A stretch of DNA of 43,097 nt from Polaromonas sp. UBA5171 (GCA_002413395.1 DHWX01000026.1:1-43097); one strand, 5' to 3'; positions 1-9,062 are shown, counted from the first letter of the stretch. Translations and numbers: made by a program. Notes: generated from the letters alone by a model not told the origin.

Positions 1-40
1 CGACAGGCTGCTAGACAACCCAATAAGCGGGAGAACCATC

Positions 41-436
41 ATGTGCCAGGTATTCATCAGCGCCGATCCGGTGCTCTACGAAAGCCGGGTCCGTTCAGTG
101 CGGTTGCACGGCGTGGCCACCAGCATCCGGCTGGAAAACCTGTTCTGGGAGGTGCTGGGCGAGATTGCGCGGCGCGACGCCATGAGCGTGCCCCAGCTGT
201 GCGCCAAGCTCCATGACGAGCTGGTGGCCGAGCGCGATGGCATTGACAATTTCGCCTCGTTTTTGCGCGTGTGCTGCGGCCGCTATCTGGCACTGCAACT
301 CTCGGGTGGCATTCCCCGCGATGTCGCCATTCCCATCAGCAGCCTCAACGCGCAGCGCGTGCTGGCCAGCGAGCAACGGCCGCTTACCTCATGGGACGCG
401 CGCAGCTGCGAAGCACCGCAGGTCCGGGCCGCTTAG
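41..436 (+). CDS. Ribbon-helix-helix domain protein
   Basis: Encodes 131 aa. The segment from about residue 18 to 65 (VRLHGVATSIRLENLFWEVL, then a second helix ending in CAKLHDEL) fits the RHH_4 family: a short beta strand followed by two helices, a fold used for DNA binding as a dimer. The target is unknown. The ATG follows a GGGAG Shine-Dalgarno-like sequence 7-8 bases upstream. Its TAG stop overlaps the TAA stop of the convergent cnoX gene, so there is no room for a terminator between them. The last 20 or so residues look unstructured. The family assignment is from motif recognition only. Confidence 0.75.
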   Translation: MCQVFISADPVLYESRVRSVRLHGVATSIRLENLFWEVLGEIARRDAMSVPQLCAKLHDELVAERDGIDNFASFLRVCCGRYLALQLSGGIPRDVAIPISSLNAQRVLASEQRPLTSWDARSCEAPQVRAA

Positions 437-1332
437 CTCAGCACCACGCTGCTCAGGCGTCGCCGGTAGGTCGCCACCGTCGGGTCTTCGGGCGGAATCT
501 GGCCGTCTGCCACCTTGGGTTTGGGCGGCTCGATGATGTCGAGAATGGCAATACAGGTTTTGCGGGCCAGGTCGTCGGACCAGCCCTTGTCGCGCATCAG
601 GATTTCGAGCAACTCGTCCAGCGCGTCGGTCCAGCGCTGCTGGCTCATCAGCCAGCGGGCTTTGCCGAAGCGCGCTTCAAAATCCCGCTTGTTGGTTGCG
701 ATTTTTGAATCGAATACGGCCTCTGCCCCTGTTTCATGAGCATTGATCGCTACAAAATCAATCGCATCCATCCAGCGCTTGAGCGAGTCCAGACGGCGCA
801 CCGACGACACCTTGGCAATCACTGGCGAAAATGCCACTTTTGCCTCGTCTTCGCGGCCCAGGGTGAGCAGCAGCTTGACGTAGTCAAAGCGCGCATTGTC
901 GTTGGCCGGATCGGCTGCAAGCACCTGCTTGAGCTTTTCCAGGGCGCCTTGCGGATCGGTTTCGGCATCGATCGTCGGTTCCTCGGGAACAGGTTCTTCC
1001 TTTGCCGCGGCGGGCAAGTGCTTGTCAAGAAACTCCTTGACCTTGCCCTCGGGCAGCGCGCCGGTAAAACCGTCGACTGGCTGGCCGTTCATCAGCAGAA
1101 TGCAGGTCGGGATGCTGCGAATGCCGAAGGCAGCGCCAATCTGCTGCTCCTGGTCGGAATCGATCTTCACCAGCTTGAAGCGCCCGGCGTATTCGACTTC
1201 GACTTTCTCCAGAATGGGTCCGAGCGACTTGCAGGGACCGCACCATGGCGCCCAGAAGTCAATCAGCACCGGGATGGTCATGGAAGCGGTTACGACCTCC
1301 TGTTCAAAGGTGGCAATGGTGACGTTGATCAT
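433..1332 (-). CDS. cnoX: Thioredoxin-like co-chaperone CnoX/YbbN
   Basis: About 299 aa. An N-terminal thioredoxin domain carries the WAPWCGPCK active site (around residue 30), and the C-terminal half is TPR-like helical repeats (LEARF/FEARFGKARWL, WTDALDELLEIL). The family protects unfolded proteins and hands them to chaperones; with an intact CGPC motif this one may also be redox active. I chose the internal ATG giving MINVTIATFEQ because thioredoxin homology starts there; the longer frame upstream reads as noise. Around residues 190-209 the coding sequence resembles the dispersed repeat seen elsewhere in the window. Stop codons overlap those of the RHH gene. Confidence 0.85.
   Translation of the reverse strand: MINVTIATFEQEVVTASMTIPVLIDFWAPWCGPCKSLGPILEKVEVEYAGRFKLVKIDSDQEQQIGAAFGIRSIPTCILLMNGQPVDGFTGALPEGKVKEFLDKHLPAAAKEEPVPEEPTIDAETDPQGALEKLKQVLAADPANDNARFDYVKLLLTLGREDEAKVAFSPVIAKVSSVRRLDSLKRWMDAIDFVAINAHETGAEAVFDSKIATNKRDFEARFGKARWLMSQQRWTDALDELLEILMRDKGWSDDLARKTCIAILDIIEPPKPKVADGQIPPEDPTVATYRRRLSSVVLS
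706..765 (-). repeat. Possible dispersed repeat copy within cnoX
   Basis: On the coding strand: TTTTGTAGCGATCAATGCTC, then ACAGGGGCAGAGGCC and GTATTCGA. The order (TAGC-T, spacer, ACAGGGGC-AGAGGCC) fits the repeat family. It encodes residues about 190-209 in the TPR part, where I would expect an alanine-rich helix. Weaker than the intergenic copies. Confidence 0.45.
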
Positions 1333-1477
1333 GATGGATTGGAGTTGGGGTTCGAAAATGCTCTTTTCAAGCAGAGCGATGACAGGCCAGACGATAGCAC
1401 GCAGGCGCTGGCCTGAACCCCTTAAAATCAGGCCTCCAGGCACTCCGCCCATACAAACTCGACCCTGAAGGTCCCCT

Positions 1478-1987
1478 ATGACGACAACTCACAAGCTGCC
1501 TGCTCCCCTGGTGGGCGTACTGATGGGCTCCAGCAGCGACTGGGAAACGATGCAGCATGCGGTGCAGATTCTGCGGCAGTTTGGCGTGGCGCATGAGGCG
1601 CGCGTGGTGTCAGCCCACCGCATGCCTGATGAGCTGTTTGCCTATGCGCAAGCCGCAGCCGGCCGCGGCTTGCAGGCGATCATTGCTGGAGCCGGTGGCG
1701 CGGCCCATCTGCCCGGCATGCTGGCCGCCAAAACCACCGTGCCGGTGCTCGGCGTGCCGGTCGCCAGCCAGCATCTGCAGGGACTCGATTCGCTGTACAG
1801 CATTGTGCAAATGCCCAAGGGCGTGCCGGTCGCCACTTTTGCGATTGGCCACGCCGGTGCTGCCAATGCGGCGCTGTTTGCGCTGGCCATGCTGGCCCTG
1901 CACGACAAGGCGCTGGCCGAGCAGCTACAGGCTTTTCGGGCAGAACAGACTGCGGCGGCGCAGGCCATGACATTGCCCAGCGCATGA
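1478..1987 (+). CDS. purE: 5-(carboxyamino)imidazole ribonucleotide mutase PurE
   Basis: 169 aa, the usual length of class I PurE. It converts N5-CAIR to CAIR in de novo purine synthesis. Visible landmarks are GVLMGSSSDWETM near the N-terminus, VSAHRMPDEL, and the glycine-rich IIAGAGGAAHLPGMLAAKT segment that forms the active site. A GAAGG sequence lies just upstream of the ATG. The stop overlaps the purK start (ATGA), indicating translational coupling with the next enzyme's gene; PurK makes the substrate PurE uses. Confidence 0.95.
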   Translation: MTTTHKLPAPLVGVLMGSSSDWETMQHAVQILRQFGVAHEARVVSAHRMPDELFAYAQAAAGRGLQAIIAGAGGAAHLPGMLAAKTTVPVLGVPVASQHLQGLDSLYSIVQMPKGVPVATFAIGHAGAANAALFALAMLALHDKALAEQLQAFRAEQTAAAQAMTLPSA

Positions 1988-3156
1988 AGCCGCCGATCCT
2001 CCCCGGAGCCACGCTCGGCGTGATGGGTGGTGGCCAACTTGGCCGTATGTTTGTGCATGCCGCGCAGCGTCTGGGGTACATCACGGCCGTGCTCGACCCA
2101 GACCCGCAAAGCCCGGCCGGGCTGGTGAGCCACTACCATATCCAGACGGACTACCTCGACGAGCAGGGTCTGGCCGAGCTTATCCAGCGCAGCGCAGCCA
2201 TCACCACCGAGTTCGAGAACGTGCCCGCGCCAGCGCTGCTAATGCTGGGCGCGCACCGCCCGGTGGCGCCCGCGGCCGATGTGGTCGCCATCGCGCAAGA
2301 CCGCGCCAGGGAAAAAACCCATTTCATGCATTGCGGCGTCCCCTGCGCGCCGTATGCCGTGATTGAAACGGCCGGGCAGCTCGCTGCCGTCCGGGAGGAA
2401 CTGTTACCCGGCATCCTCAAGACCGCGCGGCTCGGCTACGACGGCAAGGGCCAGATTCGTGTCACGACCCGCGCCGAGTTGGCCGCCGCCTGGGATGAAC
2501 TCAAGAACCTGCCTTGCGTGCTTGAGGCAATGCTACCGCTCAAGGCCGAGTGCTCGGTGATCGTGGCGCGCGGTCGGGATGGCGTCATGGTCAACTTTTC
2601 GCCACAGCTCAACCGGCATCGCGACGGCATCCTCGCCGTGACCGAGGTTTACGAAGGAAATCTGCCTTCAGCCCTTCGCATTCAAGCCATAGCAGCTGCC
2701 AAATCCATAGCAGAAGATTTGCAATACGTCGGCGTGTTGTGTGTTGAGTTTTTTGTATTGCAGGACGATTCGCTGATCGTCAATGAAATGGCCCCGCGGC
2801 CGCATAACAGCGGCCACTACACGCTGGACGCCTGTGACGTTTCGCAGTTTGACCTGCAGGTGCGCGCCATGACCGGTCTGCCGCTGGTGCAGCCGCGCCA
2901 GCATTCGCCCGCCATCATGCTTAATCTGTTGGGCGATTTGTGGTTTGATGCCCAGGGCAAGGCCAGTACGCCCGACTGGTCAGCCCTGCTGGCCTTGCCC
3001 GGCACCCATCTGCATCTGTACGGCAAACCCGACGCTCGGCCCGGCCGCAAGATGGGACATCTGACCCTCACCGGCGCCGATGTGGTCAGCGTGAAAACTA
3101 TTGCCTGCCAGGCGGCGCGGATTCTGGGCTTGCCGGGTCTTGAAAGTACCGGATGA
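1984..3156 (+). CDS. purK: 5-(carboxyamino)imidazole ribonucleotide synthase PurK
   Basis: 390 aa ATP-grasp enzyme that carboxylates AIR to N5-CAIR with ATP and bicarbonate. Landmarks: N-terminal GVMGGGQLGRM, TEFENVP, the lysine-rich KTARLGYDGKGQ ATP-grasp loop, and the metal-binding NEMAPRPHNSGHYT. The start overlaps the purE stop and the stop overlaps the sua5 start, so the three genes form one coupled operon. Codons for residues about 225-246 (positions 2656-2722) resemble, in reverse orientation, the dispersed repeat of this genome, although the protein still reads as an ordinary PurK there. Confidence 0.95.
   Translation: MKPPILPGATLGVMGGGQLGRMFVHAAQRLGYITAVLDPDPQSPAGLVSHYHIQTDYLDEQGLAELIQRSAAITTEFENVPAPALLMLGAHRPVAPAADVVAIAQDRAREKTHFMHCGVPCAPYAVIETAGQLAAVREELLPGILKTARLGYDGKGQIRVTTRAELAAAWDELKNLPCVLEAMLPLKAECSVIVARGRDGVMVNFSPQLNRHRDGILAVTEVYEGNLPSALRIQAIAAAKSIAEDLQYVGVLCVEFFVLQDDSLIVNEMAPRPHNSGHYTLDACDVSQFDLQVRAMTGLPLVQPRQHSPAIMLNLLGDLWFDAQGKASTPDWSALLALPGTHLHLYGKPDARPGRKMGHLTLTGADVVSVKTIACQAARILGLPGLESTG
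2656..2722 (-). repeat. Possible dispersed repeat copy within purK
   Basis: On the minus strand: CTGCTATGGATTTGGCAGCT, then GCTATGGCTTGAATG and GAAGGGCTGAAGGC. Matches the repeat layout (TTGCTAT, AGCTGCT, AAGGGCT-AGGC). The PurK protein stays open and plausible, so this may be chance. Confidence 0.42.
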
Positions 3157-4148
3157 TCTTGCCCGGCACAGATTCACAAGCCATTCTTGAAGCCGCCCGA
3201 TGCATCCAGGCGGGCGCGCTGGTCGGTTTTCCGACCGAAACGGTGTATGGCCTGGGGGCCGATGCGTCCAATGATCAAGCCGTGGCCGGCATTTTCGCCG
3301 CCAAGGGCCGGCCCGCCGATCATCCGCTGATTGTTCATGTGGCCGATGCAAGCCAGGTGCCTGACTACGCCAGCAGCGTGCCGCCCTTTGCCACCCGCCT
3401 GATGCAGGTCTTCTGGCCCGGACCGCTCACCGTGATTTTGCCGCGCCGGGACGGCGTGGCCGCCGCCGCCGCCGGTGGCCAGAACTCGATTGGCCTGCGC
3501 TGCCCCGCGCATCCGGTGGCACTGACTTTTTTGAAGGCCTGCCACACCGGCGTGGCCGGGCCGAGCGCCAACCGCTTTGGCCGCGTCAGCCCAACCACCG
3601 CGCAACATGTCAACCAGGAGTTTGGCGACACGCTGCTGGTGCTCGACGGCGGGCCGTGTGAGGTCGGCATTGAGTCCAGTATTGTGGACTGCACCCGTGG
3701 CCACCCGGTGCTGCTGCGACCTGGCGTGCTCACGCGCGCGCAACTGGAGGCCGCGTGTGGCGAGCCAGTGCTGGACACTGATGAATTGCAGCAAGCCGAT
3801 ACCGCATCGGACAGCGCACCACGCGCGCCTGGCACGCTGGCGGCGCACTACGCGCCCAATGCGAAAGTGCGCCTGATGAATGCGGACTCCATTCAGACCG
3901 CGCTGGACCTGCTGGGCGCGGACGCCGCCCACATCGCGGTCTATGCCCGCGCAGTCGTACACATCAAATCTGCGCAAGTGCTGTACCGGCGCATGCCCGA
4001 CGATGCCGCCGCGACTGCGCAGCAGTTGTTTGCCGTGCTGCGCGACTTCGATGCCCAGGGCGTCAAGCTGATCTGGGTTGAAACCCCGCCCGCTGCTGGC
4101 GAATGGGAAGGCGTGCGCGATCGCTTGAGACGGGCCGCGGCGAGCTGA
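3153..4148 (+). CDS. sua5: L-threonylcarbamoyladenylate synthase (Sua5 type)
   Basis: 331 aa. Makes threonylcarbamoyl-AMP from threonine, bicarbonate and ATP for the t6A modification of tRNAs reading ANN codons. The YrdC domain occupies the first 200 or so residues (GFPTETVYGLGADA, KGRPADHPLIVH, GVAGPSANRFGRVSPTTA); the length plus a C-terminal Sua5 domain after the APGTLAAHYAP linker separates it from the shorter TsaC type. It is coupled to purK by an ATGA overlap. Another t6A gene, tsaB, lies at 11.6 kb in the same window. Confidence 0.93.
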   Translation: MILPGTDSQAILEAARCIQAGALVGFPTETVYGLGADASNDQAVAGIFAAKGRPADHPLIVHVADASQVPDYASSVPPFATRLMQVFWPGPLTVILPRRDGVAAAAAGGQNSIGLRCPAHPVALTFLKACHTGVAGPSANRFGRVSPTTAQHVNQEFGDTLLVLDGGPCEVGIESSIVDCTRGHPVLLRPGVLTRAQLEAACGEPVLDTDELQQADTASDSAPRAPGTLAAHYAPNAKVRLMNADSIQTALDLLGADAAHIAVYARAVVHIKSAQVLYRRMPDDAAATAQQLFAVLRDFDAQGVKLIWVETPPAAGEWEGVRDRLRRAAAS

Positions 4149-4212
4149 AGCTGCGGTTGCTCGGGCACCTGACGATTCAAAAGAAATGGCCCCGCACCGT
4201 GACCAGTGCAAG

Positions 4213-4236
4213 GCCAGGCTTTATCCCTGGCGTTTG
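4213..4236 (+). terminator. Possible weak terminator after sua5
   Basis: A GCCAGG/CCTGGC stem with a 7-base loop is followed by a short T-containing stretch. It sits in the roughly 100-bp gap between the convergent sua5 and ompW genes. The T tract is poor, so this is a weak call. Confidence 0.3.
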
Positions 4237-4246
4237 GTTAAACCAC

Positions 4247-4918
4247 CTAGAACTTGTAGCCGATCGCCAGGCTGACCGCGCTGGGGTTGAGCGTGATGTC
4301 CAAGGTCTGGCCGGTCGACAGCGAGGTGCGTGTTTTCAACGGCGTGTAGGAATAGCTCACATCCGCGAACCAGCGTTCATTCAAGGCCAGCGTGGCCCCC
4401 AGCTGGAAGGTCGGCGCCCACTTGGACTCAATGGACAAGGTGGTCGGGTTGCTGGGCAGGCCGCCCGTGATGGCCGACAGCGTGGATGTGGCGTGCGCAT
4501 GGTAGAACTTGGCATACGTCAGGCCGGCGCCGAGGTAGGGACGGAATTTGGCATTGGGCTCCATGAAGCGCCATTGCCCGAGCAGCGTCATCGGCAATGC
4601 CTTGACGTCGCCAATCTTGCCCGCGCCGGCAATCGCCCCGTCGCCTGTAATGTCGTGCTTGAAAGGCAGTGCCAGCGGCAGATCGATCGAGATGTGGTCG
4701 TTGACCATGTAAGCCACGTCACCGGACAGCTGGGTTGAGCTGCCAACGGCCGCCTGGGTATGCGGAAGACTCGGCGCCGTGAGGTCACCACTGGACACGT
4801 TGGGCGTGATCTTGGTCGCGCCGACGAGCACCATCCAGCTGCCTGCCGACTGCGCCTGGGCACCTGCCGCGCCGCCAGCCGCGAGAGCGATCAACAGAAG
4901 TTTTGCTGTATTGTTCAT
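4247..4918 (-). CDS. ompW: OmpW family outer membrane protein
   Basis: 223 aa. An N-terminal signal peptide (MNNTAKLLLIALAAGG, cleavage after AQA) is followed by alternating short hydrophobic strands expected of an 8-stranded beta barrel. The phrase RPYLGAGLTYAKFY and the terminal IGYKF with a final phenylalanine are typical of OmpW and of outer membrane insertion signals. OmpW barrels form narrow hydrophobic channels; the cargo here is unknown. A GGAAC sequence lies upstream of the ATG. The gene is followed upstream, on the same strand, by the SGNH hydrolase gene with only about 20 bp between them, so they may be cotranscribed. Confidence 0.88.
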   Translation of the reverse strand: MNNTAKLLLIALAAGGAAGAQAQSAGSWMVLVGATKITPNVSSGDLTAPSLPHTQAAVGSSTQLSGDVAYMVNDHISIDLPLALPFKHDITGDGAIAGAGKIGDVKALPMTLLGQWRFMEPNAKFRPYLGAGLTYAKFYHAHATSTLSAITGGLPSNPTTLSIESKWAPTFQLGATLALNERWFADVSYSYTPLKTRTSLSTGQTLDITLNPSAVSLAIGYKF

Positions 4919-4937
4919 GATGAGGTTCCTGCGTGAG

Positions 4938-6111
4938 TTACAGCCAGCCAGCGCGAGCCAGTTGCAAACTGATGGATTGGGCGATCAGCTGATGGAGTTG
5001 CGGGGTGGGATGGAAGTTGTCCGAATAGGCGTAGCTCTTCCACCAGTCGGGAGAAGTCTCGCCCACGGGAATATGGGCCGACATGCTGGCCGAGTTGCAG
5101 GCGGCTACCGTTACTGCGTAGCTCAGGCTGGCCTGGCCCGTCACGGTATCGACGCCGCCAGCCACTTTCGGACAGGCCGGTGTTGTGATGTTGGTGAGGC
5201 CATACTGCGCCGGGTCATTGACAATGCGGTTGCCTTCGGTGTAGAAATCAAAAATTTGCACGTTGGTTCCGGTCAGCCCCTGAGCCAGTCCGGCATTGAA
5301 AGCCTGAATCCAGGCCTGAACCGCGCCCTGCACCGCCGCTGCCTGCGCCGCGCCACTGGCAGCCGCCACCCCGCCCAGGATCGCCTGGAAACGTGGTGTC
5401 ATGGTGAAGTCAACCGAATTCACCATGACGACCTTGGCCACCCCTTTGGACAACACGCTGGCTTTGGTAGCCGCCACCAGCGACTGGGCCAGAGCCTGGG
5501 CGTAGGCGCCACCTGCGGTAGCCAGACTGGTGGAGCTTGGCACTCCAATAATGGCAGCGGCATGTCCTGCCCCCAGCAGGCTGTCCAGGGCCGCCTCATA
5601 GGTGGCGAGGCCGGTTGGAGAGGTGCTTACTCCCAAAAAGGCGCCCGTGATGTCGGCCAGGTCATTGGCGCCACCGTCAACGATCACCAGGTCGCTGGCC
5701 GTCAGCGATGCCGATCCAGCAGCCATCTGGTAGGGGATAGAAAACGGCACCGCGTTGCTCGGTGTCGCTGTATTGGTGAGATTGTTGACACGCCCGCCTG
5801 CCACGGCGTAATTGGTGCAGCTTGTGTTGGGGACGAAGGTGGTGCCGTTGAAGTTAAAGAACGAGCACAAGTGGCCAAAGCCAAAACTCGCCGCCACGCG
5901 TTCTGGAAAAATCAGGAACGGGTTGGCCGGGTCGCTGCTTTGAATGGTAAATTTGTAGCCGAAGGTGCCACTGTCGGCAAGGCTGTCACCGAACACCTTG
6001 ACCGAACTTACACTGGTCTTGGGTGTGGTGTCCGCGCCCCCCGCCCCCGCCGCAACCAGCCAGGACCAATGCACACCCGGCTACTACCGCAGCCCAATTC
6101 CATCGTTTCAT
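4938..6111 (-). CDS. SGNH/GDSL hydrolase lipoprotein, frameshifted at a G tract
   Basis: The enzyme domain is complete in one frame: FGDSLADSG (nucleophile block), DGGANDL (block III) and DNFHP (Asp-x-x-His block), a secreted esterase or lipase of the SGNH family, about 375 aa. The only ATG in that frame (6074) lacks a ribosome site. The ATG at 6111 has a good AAGGAG site 7 bases upstream and encodes MKRWNWAAVVAGCALVLAGC, a lipoprotein signal with lipobox LAGC, but in a frame one base off. The two join if one G is removed from the G-rich run at 6037-6053. So either the gene is broken or phase-variable, or the read has one G too many. Neighbouring ompW is about 20 bp downstream. Confidence 0.8.
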
Positions 6112-6543
6112 AACTGACTCCTTTAAAAAAGAACGACCGTTCGCTTAAGCCACAATGATACGGAAACAAGTCGTGCCGCAACAGAGGGGTAAACACGGGG
6201 GTCAGATCGCACCAAACAGTTGTAATAGACTCACCCGGAAGGCGGTCGGTACCGGGCTGGTTCGTGCCTGTCCATCCAGTGCCTGGCGATAAACCGCCCA
6301 ATCCGGAGCCATGGAGACCAGCATGCCTCGGAAATGGGTCATGAAGCCCGCAGGCAACATCGACAGCAGGAGAAAGAAGATCATCTGCAGCGCCGCGCGC
6401 CGTCGAGGAAAACGTGAATTCATACGTCAAATTTTCGGCAATGAAGCGCATGGCCGGAACAGACAACAGCAGCAGATTCCCGGCAGCGTGACGTCGCACG
6501 AATTTAACGTGGTGGAAATATGAGCGCCGGGTCGCCTGTGACG
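6112..6543. other. Gene-poor spacer
   Basis: About 430 bp between two damaged genes. It holds the AAGGAG ribosome site of the SGNH gene near 6121-6126. A minus-strand frame at 6202-6423 (73 codons, one hydrophobic stretch around residues 11-29) has no ribosome site and resembles nothing I know; I do not call it a gene. No clear promoter or terminator seen. Confidence 0.4.
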
Positions 6544-7102
6544 CTATTCACGGTCGCTGCCGAATACATGGTCCCAGAACGGACTGGTCACGCCGTAGTG
6601 ACCGGGCGGCATGTTGGGGCTGTGATGCAGCGCATGCCAGCGCCTGAGCCGCTTGAACCAGGCATTTTTTGCGTGCCAGTGGTGGGTGGCGTGGTGCGTG
6701 ATCGAGTAGGCCAGGTAGCCGGTCAGCACGCCGAAGGTCAACGACGCAGGCGCGCCACAAACCGCCCAGAGCCCATTCGGGAAGAAACACCAAAGCCGCA
6801 ATCAGTGTGGCGCTGAAAAGGGTCGGCGTGCTGATCAGCGCCGCTGGACGCCGATGGTGCGCGGCATGCCATGCGCTGAATGGCGGCAAGCCATGCAGAA
6901 CGAAACGGTGCAACGCGTACTCAATGAGGGTCCAGCTGAGCAGGCCAATCAGCGCAAAGGCCATGATCTCCCAGCGTTGCGCGCGCGGGCCGGCGATCAT
7001 GAGGAAAGCTGCCAGGCCCACCGAAGTGGCACCGTACAGCGCAAAGTCGGCGCGGTAGGCCAACTTGCCGTGCTCCAGCGTGAAAAGAGGTGTGAGGTTC
7101 AT
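6544..7102 (-). pseudogene. Fatty acid hydroxylase / sterol desaturase family, frameshifted
   Basis: Two overlapping frames together give one membrane protein of about 185 residues. The first (from the ATG at 7102) has transmembrane helices and the histidine clusters ALHRFVLH and WHAAHH. The second continues with GYLAYSITHHATHHWH and RRWHALHH to the stop at 6544. These HxxxH/HxxHH clusters are the di-iron ligands of the fatty acid hydroxylase superfamily. The frames join if one G is dropped between roughly 6760 and 6790, in TGGGCT or CTGGGCGG on the coding strand. Without that change the product loses half of its metal ligands. Substrate unknown. Confidence 0.8.
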
Positions 7103-7262
7103 GGCTAAAGCAAAAAGTCAGTGTTGGGATTTTCCCGGTTTCGCGTATTCCACAAACGACTCCATTATGCGGTTTCCCCATCTGCCTGCCCAGCCGCGAG
7201 CCATGTGGGTCCAGTCGCCAATCCGCTTTGGTCTGACCGCTCCATGATTTTGCGTCGGCCAC

Positions 7263-8675
7263 TCACAACTGGAATGCCACCCAGCGGATCAGACCTTCGG
7301 CGAATTCGCGCAGCGCTCCAGGTGGCCGTGCCCGGTACATTGACGCACCAGCACGCTGTCGTTCGATCCACTGCGCAAAACGCCGGATGTCCGCAGGTTC
7401 GAAAAAGGCAATCATCAGTTCGTAATTCAGAAACAGGCTGCGCTCATCGAGATTGGCCGAACCCGCCAGCGCGAGCGCGTCGTCGATGATGACGGCCTTG
7501 GCATGGATCATTTCAGGCACCAGCCAGATCCGGGCACCGGCCGCTGCCATGTCGCGCAGCGCCGCAGGGCGCGCCATATCGGCCAACTGGTGGTTGGAGC
7601 GGCGCGGCAGCACCAGATCCACGGCAATGCCGCGCCGCGCCGCCAGTGTCAGCGCCATCAGCAGCGTCGCGTCGGGCACGAAATACGGCGTCACGGCCAA
7701 AATCCGGGTCTGCGCGGTAAAACAGCTGGAGATGAGCAGGGAATAAACCGTGTCGTCGGCTTGATCCGGACCGCTGGCGATCAGTTGCGCACCCGTTCTG
7801 CCCAAAGTCGGTGGCTGGTCCAGCGATTGGGGTGCTGCAGGCGGGGGCGCCTGGGTTGCGAACAGCCAGTCCTGATCAAATCGCTGCTGCGCCTGCCTGG
7901 CCAGATCGCCGCGCAAGTCAAAGCTCAAGTCGATCCACGCCGTCTTGCGGGGTTTTGAGGTCGGATCTCCAACAAAGTACTCTGCGGCGAGATTGCGGCC
8001 ACCCGACCACAGCCAGCGGCCGTCGGCAATCACCATCTTGCGATGATTGCGCAGATTGGTGCGGCCGGGCAGCGGGGAGTGCAATGGCGAAACGAACAGT
8101 GCTACTTCAACGCCCGCGGCAACCAGCCGTTTCAGGTCTGGCCGCCCCCCCAGATACATGCCAATGCCGTCGATCAGCAGGCGGACCCGAACGCCTTCGC
8201 GGGCCCGGCGCATCAAAAGCTCCGAGATCTCGTTGCCCAGCGCGTCCCGCCCGAGAAGAAAAGTACATAAATCCAGACTGCGCGCAGCACCAGCCATCAC
8301 GGCATGAAGCGCTTGCAGGGCGGCTTGCCCATCTTCATGAATTGCCAGTTGCCGATAAGACGCTGCCGCCGCAAGGCCCATGGCAGCGGCCAGATGTTGA
8401 AACCTGGCTGCAGGCGTGTCAGACTGACCGGTCTTGAACAGTGGCGCAGGCAGGACTCGCGCCGACGGGTCGCGAGGCACTTTCCGGCTGCCAAGCAGCA
8501 GATACAGCGGAAGCGCCAGGTAGGGTATGAGCGCGAGTGAAACAATCCAGGCAATCGCCGCTGAAGGGTGGCGGCGCTGGCGCAGGGTATGCGATCCAAT
8601 GGTGTAGATGACCAGGCCCAACAGCGCCACAAGGCCGTGCAGAGTAATCCAGCGGGTACTCAAAAGTTCATGCAT
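7263..8675 (-). CDS. cls: Cardiolipin synthase (phospholipase D superfamily)
   Basis: 470 aa. Two N-terminal transmembrane helices (PLDc_N region, ITLHGLVALLGLVIYTIGS and IAWIVSLALIPYLALPLYLL) are followed by two PLD domains. The first HKD motif is NHRKMVIADG and the second is IHAKAVIIDD followed by GSANLDERS. The family condenses two phosphatidylglycerols to cardiolipin at the inner membrane. Both catalytic histidines and lysines are present, so the enzyme should be active. The exact paralogue type (ClsA or ClsB) is not resolved, though the two membrane helices favour ClsA. Confidence 0.92.
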   Translation of the reverse strand: MHELLSTRWITLHGLVALLGLVIYTIGSHTLRQRRHPSAAIAWIVSLALIPYLALPLYLLLGSRKVPRDPSARVLPAPLFKTGQSDTPAARFQHLAAAMGLAAAASYRQLAIHEDGQAALQALHAVMAGAARSLDLCTFLLGRDALGNEISELLMRRAREGVRVRLLIDGIGMYLGGRPDLKRLVAAGVEVALFVSPLHSPLPGRTNLRNHRKMVIADGRWLWSGGRNLAAEYFVGDPTSKPRKTAWIDLSFDLRGDLARQAQQRFDQDWLFATQAPPPAAPQSLDQPPTLGRTGAQLIASGPDQADDTVYSLLISSCFTAQTRILAVTPYFVPDATLLMALTLAARRGIAVDLVLPRRSNHQLADMARPAALRDMAAAGARIWLVPEMIHAKAVIIDDALALAGSANLDERSLFLNYELMIAFFEPADIRRFAQWIERQRAGASMYRARPPGALREFAEGLIRWVAFQL

Positions 8676-8708
8676 TCTGGAAAGCGCTGCTGGACGCGCG
8701 CCGGGATT

Positions 8709-9062
8709 TCACGCCTTCTTCAAAAAACAGGCTTTCAGCATGAAACTGCCCGCGTCCATCTTGCAGTCCACCTCATGGTCGCCGCCCGTCAGCCGGATAC
8801 TCTTGACCCTGGTGCCCATCTTCAGGGTGATTGACGAGCCCTTGACTTTCAGGTCCTTGATGAGTACCACGGCATCGCCGTTGGCCAGCACCTTGCCGTT
8901 GGCATCCTTGACGACCGCCTCGGCGTTGTCTTCGGCCTGCGTGGTTGCGGCCATCGGCCATTCATGGCCGCAGTCGGCGCACACATGATGGTCCGCGTCG
9001 GGGTAGATGTTTTCCATCGTGCATTGAGGGCAGACCGGGATCGCAGGCATGGCTTGGTTCAT
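8709..9062 (-). CDS. yjdM: PhnA/YjdM zinc-ribbon protein
   Basis: 117 aa from MNQAMPAIP, or 113 aa from the second ATG (9050), which fits the family start more closely. An N-terminal zinc ribbon (CPQC...CADCGHEW) is followed by the conserved C-terminal domain with VKDANGKVLANGD, VLIKDLKVKG and the terminal MLKACFLKK. The family was once linked to phosphonate use, but its true role is unclear. No convincing ribosome site decides the start. Confidence 0.88.
   Translation of the reverse strand: MNQAMPAIPVCPQCTMENIYPDADHHVCADCGHEWPMAATTQAEDNAEAVVKDANGKVLANGDAVVLIKDLKVKGSSITLKMGTRVKSIRLTGGDHEVDCKMDAGSFMLKACFLKKA

Noticed and set aside
6038..6074. ATG at 6074 as the real start of the SGNH hydrolase
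   Set aside because: No ribosome site, and it would give a protein without a usable signal peptide. The ATG at 6111 with AAGGAG and a lipobox fits far better, at the cost of one frameshift.
6202..6423. 73-codon minus-strand frame with a hydrophobic stretch
   Set aside because: No ribosome site, no recognisable family, and located between two broken genes. Could be a remnant but cannot be supported.
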